Below are positions 6,771-14,023 of a stretch of 15,726 nt of DNA, piece after piece. The notes beneath the pieces were generated by a model. That model was given only the letters and a program-made list of their open reading frames with translations, was not told where the DNA came from and did no database searches. The stretch covers positions 2,744 through 18,469 of the forward strand of contig DCIC01000018.1 of NCBI GenBank assembly GCA_002315825.1. Direction: 5' to 3'. Position numbers and translations under genes: made by a program. The number at the start of each line of letters is the position of its first letter. Position 1 is the first letter of the stretch. This stretch comes from Bacteroidales bacterium UBA1736. Lineage in GTDB: Bacteria > Bacteroidota > Bacteroidia > Bacteroidales > UBA932.

Positions 6771-8145
6771 CGCAGGCAGTGATAATTATATCCTCGGGAG
6801 CTATGTTGATACCGACAAGGTCGCCCTTGTCATATACATCGTTTGTATCGACATAGACAGATGTTTGTCCACGCTTGTACACCTTGAGATGATAGTGGTC
6901 ACCCTTATAGATAATGAAGCGGACCTTTCCTTCAGGCTTTCCGTCCTGACAATAGTCAAGAAGATCCACCTTGTCGAAGGCTACGTGTGCTGTCACCTTG
7001 TCATCAGGCTTGAATCTTTCGGGTACCGTACATTCAAACTCGCTTCCAAGGAAGCTAACGTGCTGAGAGTCGATCACTACTGCATCGAAGGTATTCTCCA
7101 TCTTATACTTGTGCATCACCTGAATGTCCTGGGGCTTGATAATCAGTCCCACTGTGGACCCGGGTTCGAAGGCATTGTAGTCCTGGATCATCAGCTCATA
7201 GCCATTGTCACTGTCCACAAACATCTCATAATGAACGCCCTTAAAAGTGCAGGACTTGACTACTCCTGTAAATTGAACGCTCTCCAGCTTATTGACAATA
7301 TAGATGTCCTCGGGGCGGATGACTATATCCACCGGCTCATTCTCAGCGAAACCCTCATCCACACAATCGAAATCGTGTCCGATGAAGTTCACCTTCCGGT
7401 CCTGAATCATAGTACCGTCAAGGATATTGGACGCACCGATAAAGTCTGCCACGAACGAGTTGCAGGGCTCATTGTATATGTCCTCAGGGGTGCCTATCTG
7501 CTGAATTTTTCCTTCGTTCATCACGATGACAGTGTCGGAAAGCGTAATGGCCTCCTCCTGATCGTGGGTCACGTTGATGAAGGTCAAGCCCAACTTCTTG
7601 TGCATCTCCTTGAGCTCCATCTGCATATCCTTGCGCATCTTGTAGTCAAGTGCGCTGAGAGGCTCGTCGAGAAGAAGCACCTGAGGCGAATTGGCAAGAG
7701 CCCGCGCGATAGCGACTCTCTGCTGTTGGCCGCCGGAAAGAGAATTGACATCTCTCTCCTCGTAGTCAGTAAGGCTCACCAGCTTGAGCAGGCGCCGAAC
7801 TTTATTGTCGATTTCCTCCTCGGACTTTTTCTGAAGTTTCATTCCGAAGGCAATGTTCTCATAGACATTGAGATGAGGGAAAAGAGCGTAACGCTGGAAC
7901 ACCATATTGAGCGGCCTCTTATATGGTGGCATTGAGGTAATGTCCTTACCGCCAAGACTTACCGTACCGGAATCAGCCTGGACAAGACCTGCGATAATCC
8001 TCAGAAGCGTGGTCTTGCCACAGCCCGAGGGTCCCACGATAGTGATGAATTCGCCTTTGCGAATATCCAGATTGATGTCATCAAGGACATTCCCGCGCCC
8101 GTATGACTTCGAAACATGTTCGATTTTGATAATGGTTTCAGCCAT
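6763..8145 (-). CDS. potA: Spermidine/putrescine ABC transporter ATP-binding protein, duplicated C-terminal domain
   Basis: PotA is the ATPase that powers PotBC. From the ATG at 8145 it has 460 residues: Walker A GPSGCGKT (38-45), Q-loop Gln84, signature LSGGQQQ (136-142), Walker B VLLLDE (156-161) and the switch His194 in VTHDQ. The region after about 240 appears to contain two successive TOBE-like units. Unit one is about 241-346 (NFIGHDFDC, VIRPEDIYIV, IIKPQDIQVM) and unit two about 352-457 (SFLGSEFEC, INIAPEDIII), so it is about 80 residues longer than E. coli PotA. A TTG at 8151 would add only two residues (Met-Glu); the ATG is preferred because it gives the conventional MAETIIKIEHVSKSYG start. 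It follows the barrel-protein gene by 42 nt, a gap that holds a duplicated copy of its own start region. Confidence 0.95.
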   Translation of the reverse strand: MAETIIKIEHVSKSYGRGNVLDDINLDIRKGEFITIVGPSGCGKTTLLRIIAGLVQADSGTVSLGGKDITSMPPYKRPLNMVFQRYALFPHLNVYENIAFGMKLQKKSEEEIDNKVRRLLKLVSLTDYEERDVNSLSGGQQQRVAIARALANSPQVLLLDEPLSALDYKMRKDMQMELKEMHKKLGLTFINVTHDQEEAITLSDTVIVMNEGKIQQIGTPEDIYNEPCNSFVADFIGASNILDGTMIQDRKVNFIGHDFDCVDEGFAENEPVDIVIRPEDIYIVNKLESVQFTGVVKSCTFKGVHYEMFVDSDNGYELMIQDYNAFEPGSTVGLIIKPQDIQVMHKYKMENTFDAVVIDSQHVSFLGSEFECTVPERFKPDDKVTAHVAFDKVDLLDYCQDGKPEGKVRFIIYKGDHYHLKVYKRGQTSVYVDTNDVYDKGDLVGINIAPEDIIITACDE

Positions 8146-8186
8146 TTCCAACAGATTAGAGAGGTTTGATAATGGTCGGAGCCATT
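8125..8186. repeat. Direct repeat containing palindromes across the potA start
   Basis: Positions 8125-8146 and 8165-8186 are 22-nt copies offset by exactly 40 nt; 19 of 22 bases match, with all differences in the centre (8137-8139 against 8177-8179). The upstream copy lies in a palindrome at 8169-8188, ATAATGG-N6-CCATTAT. The copy inside potA keeps a 5-bp version of it. The 40-nt offset, close to four helical turns, would suit a pair of operator half-sites, but a chance local duplication is possible. Confidence 0.7.
8156..8185 (-). promoter_or_regulatory. Possible leader mini-ORF before potA (MAPTIIKPL)
   Basis: On the minus strand an ATG at 8185 opens nine codons (MAPTIIKPL) and stops at TAA, 8158-8156. 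It begins 2 nt after the barrel-protein stop and ends 10 nt before the potA ATG, so ribosomes could pass from one to the next by re-initiation. Its first codons mimic PotA's own MAETIIK because of the direct repeat. Whether it is translated is unknown. Confidence 0.3.
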
Positions 8187-8187
8187 A

Positions 8188-9177
8188 TTATCGGATATGG
8201 ATCAAGAGATTGTAACGTATGCCGGCGTTGAAATTGAGAACGTCGGTGACCCCGTCATATACAAAAGAGGCGAAGAGCCTCATACGGTCTGACTCCTTGA
8301 GGGGATAATAGTCTGCGTCAACACCTACTCTGAAGCCCTTGAGGATATCCTCTTCGGGGCCGAGGTCCACGGATGCGTATGAGGCTTTCAGTTTCCAGCT
8401 CCACTTGTCGGATGGGGTGTATTGGCATTTTGCCATTATGGTGTTGCCGCAGTAGGTATTCCAGTCAAGGTCCAATGTTAGATAATCGTTGATGGTAAAT
8501 CTATTACCGAGGGTGATGAGAATATCGTTTCTATCGAGTCCCTGTATGTAACTGACGCCCCATTTGTTGGAGAACCATCCGTACTGTCCGTCCCAGCGGG
8601 CAGACCACTGCCAGAGGTTGCTGGCGAAGGGACGCTCTCCGTATGGAGATGTAGTCATCTGGGCCGATAGTGTGGTGTTTTCAGAGTTGAATGTGTATGC
8701 CGCTTTTATGCCCCACTGGTAAGCGGGCAGAGAATTCCAAAGCGCACTGGTGAATGAATAGTGGACATCCCAGTCCCAGTCTTCATACTCGAATGTACCG
8801 GCATTGAGCATATCCTTGCCTACCGTAAAATCCCAGTTGGAGAAGCTGAAGGTCATATTGCAGAAGTCAAGCCAGTTGGTTGTGTCCGACCTTCCGAGGC
8901 TGGTATATGGCCATCCGTAATCACCACCGGCGTGTATCCAATGGTTGATCACAATATAGGAGAAATGCTCCGTCTTGCGACCTTCAAAGACTGTGTATAA
9001 CGCGGAATTGGCGTGGGAAAAACTGAGTTTGTTGGGACTCAAAGAATAATAAGGGTTGAGATCCAAGCGCCCTATTACAGAAATATCTGAATAGTTGTAA
9101 TCTTCTTCCTGATTATCCTGCGCGAAGGCAGGGAATGCAATGAATAAAATTGCAGCAAACAGAAACAGTTTTTTCAT
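8188..9177 (-). CDS. Outer-membrane beta-barrel (porin-like) protein, first gene of the pot unit
   Basis: The 329-residue protein has a clear Sec signal peptide (MKKLFLFAAILFIAFPAFAQ), then a region rich in alternating aromatic and polar strands (for example HFSYIVINHWIHAG, WSWKLKASYASVDLG, MRLFASFVYDGV), many Trp and Tyr, and no cytoplasmic domain. This is the pattern of a Bacteroidota outer-membrane barrel. The last strand (FNAGIRYNLLIHIR) lacks the usual terminal aromatic residue. I do not recognise a named family. It precedes potA by 42 nt on the same strand with its own promoter upstream, so it could supply the outer-membrane route for the substrate imported by PotABCD. That role is inference from position only. 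Confidence 0.75.
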   Translation of the reverse strand: MKKLFLFAAILFIAFPAFAQDNQEEDYNYSDISVIGRLDLNPYYSLSPNKLSFSHANSALYTVFEGRKTEHFSYIVINHWIHAGGDYGWPYTSLGRSDTTNWLDFCNMTFSFSNWDFTVGKDMLNAGTFEYEDWDWDVHYSFTSALWNSLPAYQWGIKAAYTFNSENTTLSAQMTTSPYGERPFASNLWQWSARWDGQYGWFSNKWGVSYIQGLDRNDILITLGNRFTINDYLTLDLDWNTYCGNTIMAKCQYTPSDKWSWKLKASYASVDLGPEEDILKGFRVGVDADYYPLKESDRMRLFASFVYDGVTDVLNFNAGIRYNLLIHIR

Positions 9178-9220
9178 TCTCCCAAGCTAAAGCATAAAAA
9201 TGTGTTAAATTAAATCGTGG

Positions 9221-9250
9221 CGAAATTAGTCAATAATTTTGATATCCAAA
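9221..9250 (-). promoter_or_regulatory. Likely promoter of the barrel-potABCD operon
   Basis: On the minus strand TTTG (9250-9247) is followed after 18 nt by TAATTTCG (9228-9221), one mismatch from the Bacteroidota -7 consensus TAnnTTTG. This predicts a 5' leader of roughly 35-40 nt before the ATG at 9177. The 9178-9301 spacer is AT-rich and holds no other gene; no strong terminator for the flavoprotein gene ending at 9302 is visible. Confidence 0.55.
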
Positions 9251-9301
9251 CGGTTTGTATGGAAAATTTGTAGATATTTCAAAAGGCCTTAATCAACAGG
9301 A

Positions 9302-10825
9302 TTAACGCTCCGAAACATTTTGCGCACAGCGGATGCCATCGATTGCGCTGGACACGATCCCACCGGCATATCCAGCCCCCTCCCCACAAGGGTAAAGTCC
9401 CGGCATACCGACAGCTTCAAGTGTCTGAGGGTCACGGACAATACGGACAGCAGAGGAGGTGCGGGACTCTACCCCCAAAAGCAGAGCGTCGGGAGAGAAG
9501 TATCCACGCAGATTCCGCTCCACAAGAGGGAACGCTTTCTTCAGCCTCCCACTCACGTGCGAGGGCAACAGAGTGTGAAGAGGCGAAGGTATCGCCCCAG
9601 GAAAATAAGAAGTCTGAGGCAGACTGGAGGAAATCCTTCCCTTGCAAAAATCCGTCATCCTCTGAGCGGGCGCAGCCATCGGATGAGAAGTCCTCAGAAA
9701 CATTGCTCTTTCAATATCTCTCTGCCAATCCATCAGCGAGAAGCAGCCTGCACTCAAGTAGGAGGAGGGCACATCTTCGGGCTCAATCTGAACGACGACC
9801 CCGGCATTGGCCCATCTGGAACTGCGCGCTGAATTGGACATCCCGTTGAGAACCACAGTCTGAGGTTCCGTGGACGAGGGCACCAGAATGCCACCAGGGC
9901 ACATACAAAAGGAGAACACTCCCCTGCCGTCAACCTGCTGGACAAAGGAATATTCAGCGGCGGGAAGACCAGGAACCCTTCCGCGCTTGTATCTTGCGCG
10001 GTCAATCAGGCTCTGAGGGTGCTCAACCCTGACCCCGAGGGCGAAGCCCTTGGCTTCCAATTTTACGGATTTGCCCAGAAGCATTTCATACACCCCCCGG
10101 GCGGAATGCCCCGTTGCCAGGATGATGCTCTCCGCCTTGAAGCACTTACCGTCGCGGGCGGTCAATTCGAAGGCGCCTTTCTCCCCGCTGATATCGACGA
10201 TGCAGGTGTCGAAATGGTATTCGCCGCCGTGAGAAACGATGCATTTGCGAATATTCTCGCAGATTGCGGGCAATTTGTCGCTGCCGATGTGGGGGTGGGC
10301 GTCAATAAGGATCGAGGCGGACGCTCCGAAGCGCACGAGTTGATGAAGCACTTCGCGGATGTCGCCGCGCTTGGAGGAGCGGGTGAAGAGCTTGCCATCG
10401 GAGAATGCACCGGCTCCGCCCTCGCCGAAGCAGTAGTTGGAATCAGGATTGATCTCCCCCGTCCTTGAGAGGCGCGCCATATCTGTCTTGCGGGCGTGGA
10501 CGTCCTTGCCGCGCTCCAGAATGATAGGCTTGTATCCGAGGGTGAGGAGCTTGAGAGCCGCAAACATTCCCGCGGGCCCGGCTCCCACGACGGCCACGGG
10601 CCGAGCGTTGAAAACATCCTTGTACTCAGGAAGAGAGTATGGCTCGTATCTGTCTTCAGGAGAATAGACTTCTACCCTGTAGCGGTACAGAGGCTCGCCG
10701 CGGGCGTCAAGTGAGCGTTTTGTCACTACGCACTGTCTCCCGCCATTGCGACGGGATGTCAGAGCCTCGACTTCCTGTGCGGAAGGAGCTGATGCGGCCG
10801 GAAATGCGAGTTCGATTTCTTCCAT
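9302..10825 (-). CDS. COG2509-type FAD-dependent dehydrogenase (uncharacterised family)
   Basis: The 507-residue protein has an N-terminal extension of about 75 residues before the Rossmann loop VAVVGAGPAGMFAA (GAGPAG at 81-86). Then come FGEGGAGAFSDGKL, ILATGHSARG, GFALGVRVEHPQ, CMCPGG and a C-terminal PCGEGAGYAGGIVSSAIDG, the FAD-closing motif. This order is characteristic of the large uncharacterised FAD-dependent dehydrogenases of COG2509. It should be cytoplasmic; the substrate is unknown. Its ATG shares the A with the TGA stop of tsaD (TGATG), a 1-nt overlap that implies translational coupling. It is not related closely to the shorter flavoprotein at the left edge beyond the FAD fold. 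Confidence 0.9.
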   Translation of the reverse strand: MEEIELAFPAASAPSAQEVEALTSRRNGGRQCVVTKRSLDARGEPLYRYRVEVYSPEDRYEPYSLPEYKDVFNARPVAVVGAGPAGMFAALKLLTLGYKPIILERGKDVHARKTDMARLSRTGEINPDSNYCFGEGGAGAFSDGKLFTRSSKRGDIREVLHQLVRFGASASILIDAHPHIGSDKLPAICENIRKCIVSHGGEYHFDTCIVDISGEKGAFELTARDGKCFKAESIILATGHSARGVYEMLLGKSVKLEAKGFALGVRVEHPQSLIDRARYKRGRVPGLPAAEYSFVQQVDGRGVFSFCMCPGGILVPSSTEPQTVVLNGMSNSARSSRWANAGVVVQIEPEDVPSSYLSAGCFSLMDWQRDIERAMFLRTSHPMAAPAQRMTDFCKGRISSSLPQTSYFPGAIPSPLHTLLPSHVSGRLKKAFPLVERNLRGYFSPDALLLGVESRTSSAVRIVRDPQTLEAVGMPGLYPCGEGAGYAGGIVSSAIDGIRCAQNVSER

Positions 10826-11847
10826 CAGAAATCCGCCATTCTTGATACCGGCGCGATGTCAAGAGGGCAGCGCTCTCCGGCGCGGTAGTGGAAATATCCG
10901 GCAATGGCAATCATTGCGGCATTGTCGGTAGTGAATTTGAATTCGGGAAGATAGGTCTCCCAGCCGCGCTTCCGCCCCTCCTGAGTGATGCGGTCCCGGA
11001 GCCCGCTGTTGGCGGAGACTCCTCCTCCGATGGCAATCTGGGTGATGCCTGTCTGCTTTGCAGCCTTGATGAGCTTGTTCATCAGTATGTCTATCAATGC
11101 TTTCTGGAATGAAGCGCAGATATCGGCCTTGTTCTTCTCCATAAATTCGGGATCCTTGGCAATCTCGTCCCTGACAAAATACAGCAGTGAGGTCTTGATG
11201 CCGCTGAAACTGTAATCCAGACCAGGAATATTGGGCTTTGCAAATTGGAATCTGTTTTCATCCCCCTCTTTGGCGAGCCTGTCGATGATGGGGCCGCCGG
11301 GATAGCCCAGGCCCATCATCTTGGAGCATTTGTCGAAAGCCTCGCCCACCGCGTCGTCGATGGTCTGGCCCAGTATCTCAAAATCCAGGGGGCTGTTGAC
11401 CTTGACTATCTGAGAGTTGCCTCCCGACACAAGAAGACATAGGAAGGGAAAGGAGGGCTGGCGGACGGGGACATCTTTCTGCTTTACGAAGCCGGCAAGG
11501 ATATGTCCCTGAAGGTGATTGACCATCACGAGAGGAATACCCAGAGAGACCGCCATAGTCTTGGCGAATGAGGTGCCCACAAGAAGGGAGCCCAACAGCC
11601 CCGGGCCGCGGGTGAATGCGATGGCCGTGAGATCTTCCTTTCTGACTCCGGCACGCGAAAGAGCCTCGCTGACGACGGGCACGATATTGAGCTCGTGGGC
11701 TCTGGATGCAAGCTCCGGAACCACTCCACCATATTGTCTGTGAACATCTTGACTGGCAATGACGTTGGACAGGAGCCAGCCGTCCGAGATGACGGCCGCA
11801 GAGGTGTCGTCACAAGATGATTCTATTCCTAAAATTATGTCTGCCAT
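10825..11847 (-). CDS. tsaD: tRNA N6-adenosine threonylcarbamoyltransferase TsaD
   Basis: TsaD transfers threonylcarbamoyl from its adenylate to A37 of ANN-decoding tRNAs (t6A), working with TsaB and TsaE in the cytoplasm. The 340 residues match the normal family length. Signatures include LGIESSCDDTSAA at the N-terminus, the metal-binding HLQGH (His111, His115), LLVSGGNSQIV (about 138-148), the GGVSANSGLR loop, and TDNAAMIA with the metal-binding Asp near the C-terminus. The start at 11847 gives the conventional N-terminus and sits just behind a TAnnTTTG element. It is followed by the COG2509 flavoprotein with a 1-nt overlap and is divergent from the M3 peptidase. Confidence 0.97.
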   Translation of the reverse strand: MADIILGIESSCDDTSAAVISDGWLLSNVIASQDVHRQYGGVVPELASRAHELNIVPVVSEALSRAGVRKEDLTAIAFTRGPGLLGSLLVGTSFAKTMAVSLGIPLVMVNHLQGHILAGFVKQKDVPVRQPSFPFLCLLVSGGNSQIVKVNSPLDFEILGQTIDDAVGEAFDKCSKMMGLGYPGGPIIDRLAKEGDENRFQFAKPNIPGLDYSFSGIKTSLLYFVRDEIAKDPEFMEKNKADICASFQKALIDILMNKLIKAAKQTGITQIAIGGGVSANSGLRDRITQEGRKRGWETYLPEFKFTTDNAAMIAIAGYFHYRAGERCPLDIAPVSRMADF

Positions 11848-11854
11848 AGCACCG

Positions 11855-11862
11855 CAAAGTTA
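11855..11862 (-). promoter_or_regulatory. Likely tsaD promoter -7 element
   Basis: The minus strand reads TAACTTTG, an exact TAnnTTTG match, with only 7 nt before the tsaD ATG at 11847. A weak TTGA (11888-11885) about 22 nt upstream may be the -33 element. As for mnmA, the transcript would begin at or next to the start codon. Confidence 0.5.
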
Positions 11863-11875
11863 ACATATAATTCGC

Positions 11876-11883
11876 TATATTTG
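11876..11883 (+). promoter_or_regulatory. Likely promoter -7 element of the M3 peptidase-tamB unit
   Basis: TATATTTG matches TAnnTTTG exactly and gives a predicted leader of about 20 nt before the ATG at 11910. No clear TTTG -33 box is seen. It lies 13 nt from the oppositely oriented tsaD element, so the two divergent promoters overlap. Confidence 0.55.
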
Positions 11884-11909
11884 CTCAATTATATTAATGT
11901 ATAAACCTT

Positions 11910-14009
11910 ATGCGAAAACTTATGGCAACAGCGGGAGTGATTCTCGCACTAATTTGTTCTTGTACAATGAAAAATCCACTTCTTGAAGAGTCGTCACTCC
12001 CCTATGGAGCACCACAGTTCGACAAAATAAAGACAGAGCACTACCTTCCCGCCTTCACCGAGGCGATAGACGAGGCAAAAGCTGAAATCGACGAGATAAC
12101 CCTCAACCCCGAGCCCCCTACATTCGCCAACACAATCGAGGCGATGGAGTTCGGCGGCGAGAAGCTCAACAAAGTATCGTCCATTTTCTACAACCTGATG
12201 GAGGCCGACACCAACGAGGAGCTTCAGAATCTCGCGGAGCAGATATCCCCTATGATGACCGATTTCTCGATGTATGTATCTCTCAATGAGAAGCTTTTCG
12301 AGAGGGTCAATGCTATCTGGGAGCAGAGACAGAGTCTCGGTCTGGAAAAGGACCAGATGCGTCTGCTCGAAAAGAGCTACAAGGGATTCGTCCGTTCGGG
12401 AGCCAAACTCAGCGATGAAGACAAGAAGACCTTCAGCAAGCTCAACGAGGAGATATCTCTCCTTCAGCTCCAATTCAGCAAGAATTCGCTCGCAGCGAAG
12501 AATGCTTTCGAGCTCAACCTGACAGACGAGGCCGACCTCGAAGGTCTCCCCCAGTTTGTCCGCGACCTCGGTGCGCAGACTGCAAAGGAGAAGGGTGAGC
12601 AGGGCTGGACCTACACTCTGAGCGCTCCCAGTTATGGTCCTTTCATCAAATACAGCTCAAGACGCGACCTCAGGGAGAAAATCTACAGGGCATACAATAC
12701 AACCGCCACCACAGGAGAATATGACAACACAGAGCTCTGCAAGCAGATAGTGCAGAAGCGTCTTCAGGTGGCAAATCTGCTCGGATATAAGAATTATGCC
12801 GACTACGTGGTGGAAGAGCGTATGGTGGGCAGCACTGAGAATGTGTTCAAGTTCCTGGATGAGCTTTTCGTTCCTTCTATGGCCGCAGCCGAGAAGGAAG
12901 TGGCAGAGCTCTATGATTATGCAAAGGCCAATGGATTTGAGGATTCCTCCCTCAAGGCCTGGGATTTCAGCTGGTGGACAGAGAAATACAGAGATGCGAA
13001 ATACTCGCTCAGTGATGAGATGCTCAAGCCATATTTCCAGCTGGAGAATTGCATAGACGCTGTATTCGGGCTCGCCACCACTCTCTACGGCATCACATTC
13101 GAGGAGTGTCCCGATATCCCCGGATATCACAAGGATGTAAAGGTGTATGACGTAAAGGACGAGCAGGGCAAGCACCTGGCATTGTTCTATTGCGATTTCT
13201 TCCCCCGCGAGAGCAAGAGGTCCGGGGCCTGGATGACAGAGTTCAGGGGACAGAGCATCAATGACGGTGTAGAGAGGAGGCCATTTGTGAGTCTGGTATG
13301 CAATTTCAGCAAGCCTACCGACACCGACCCTTCGCTTCTCACACACGACGAGCTCACGACCTTCCTTCACGAGTTTGGTCATTCTCTGCACGGAATCCTA
13401 GCAGAGGGCCGCTACGGCTCGCTCACAGGCACCAGCGTGGATCACGATTTCGTTGAGCTCCCTTCTCAGATTATGGAGAACTGGGCTTATGAGCCTGAAT
13501 ATCTCAAGCAGTTTGCACGTCATTATAAGACAGGTGAGGTCATCTCCGATGAGACCATCCAGAGGATCGTCGATGCTATGAACTACCACGCAGCTTATCT
13601 GCAGGTACGTCAGCTCAGCTTCGGCTATCTCGATATGGCTTGGCACACAATCACATCCGTGCCCACCGAGAGCTCACAGGCATTTGAGCAGAAGGCGATG
13701 GCAAAGACTCAGCTCCTTCCTCCGGTAGAGAATACTATGATGAGCACCACCTTCAGCCATATCTTCACAGGAGGGTATGCGGCAGGATATTATTCATACA
13801 AATGGGCAGAAGTGCTCGAAGCTGACGCATTCTCTTTGTTCAAGGAAAAGGGCATCTTCAATACCGAGGTTGCAGCTTCTTTCCGCAATGAGATCCTTAG
13901 CAAGGGAAGCTCCGAGGACGAGGCAACGCTCTACCGCAATTTCCGCGGTCACGACCCGGAGCCCAAGGCCCTGCTCGAGAAGCTCGGAATCATCAGCACT
14001 GACAAATAA
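11910..14009 (+). CDS. dcp: M3-family metallopeptidase, Dcp-like peptidyl-dipeptidase (lipoprotein)
   Basis: The 699-residue zinc peptidase has the M3 core FLHEFGHSLHG, with His487, Glu488 and His491, and the third zinc ligand Glu516 in DFVELPSQ, exactly 25 residues after the second His as in this family. Dcp-type enzymes remove dipeptides from the C-terminus of peptides. The N-terminus MRKLMATAGVILALICSC fits a lipobox ending at Cys18, so the enzyme is probably membrane-anchored in the periplasm, unlike the E. coli cytoplasmic form. The length is close to E. coli Dcp (about 680). Dcp is preferred to oligopeptidase A on overall look, but the two are hard to separate by eye. It is divergent from tsaD and its stop lies 11-14 nt before the probable tamB start. 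Confidence 0.9.
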   Translation: MRKLMATAGVILALICSCTMKNPLLEESSLPYGAPQFDKIKTEHYLPAFTEAIDEAKAEIDEITLNPEPPTFANTIEAMEFGGEKLNKVSSIFYNLMEADTNEELQNLAEQISPMMTDFSMYVSLNEKLFERVNAIWEQRQSLGLEKDQMRLLEKSYKGFVRSGAKLSDEDKKTFSKLNEEISLLQLQFSKNSLAAKNAFELNLTDEADLEGLPQFVRDLGAQTAKEKGEQGWTYTLSAPSYGPFIKYSSRRDLREKIYRAYNTTATTGEYDNTELCKQIVQKRLQVANLLGYKNYADYVVEERMVGSTENVFKFLDELFVPSMAAAEKEVAELYDYAKANGFEDSSLKAWDFSWWTEKYRDAKYSLSDEMLKPYFQLENCIDAVFGLATTLYGITFEECPDIPGYHKDVKVYDVKDEQGKHLALFYCDFFPRESKRSGAWMTEFRGQSINDGVERRPFVSLVCNFSKPTDTDPSLLTHDELTTFLHEFGHSLHGILAEGRYGSLTGTSVDHDFVELPSQIMENWAYEPEYLKQFARHYKTGEVISDETIQRIVDAMNYHAAYLQVRQLSFGYLDMAWHTITSVPTESSQAFEQKAMAKTQLLPPVENTMMSTTFSHIFTGGYAAGYYSYKWAEVLEADAFSLFKEKGIFNTEVAASFRNEILSKGSSEDEATLYRNFRGHDPEPKALLEKLGIISTDK

Positions 14010-14023
14010 GTAAATATCCGATT

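Noticed and set aside
6721..7935. 404-codon plus-strand ORF
   Set aside because: Antisense to potA and the potB start, both with complete family motifs; the His/Leu/Ile-rich product looks like a reverse-complement artefact.
8146..8151. TTG start for potA two codons upstream
   Set aside because: Possible, but the ATG at 8145 is the stronger codon and lies in the repeated element; two extra residues bring no family motif.
12657..13391. 244-codon minus-strand ORF
   Set aside because: Antisense to the M3 peptidase, including its catalytic HEFGH region; clearly a shadow.
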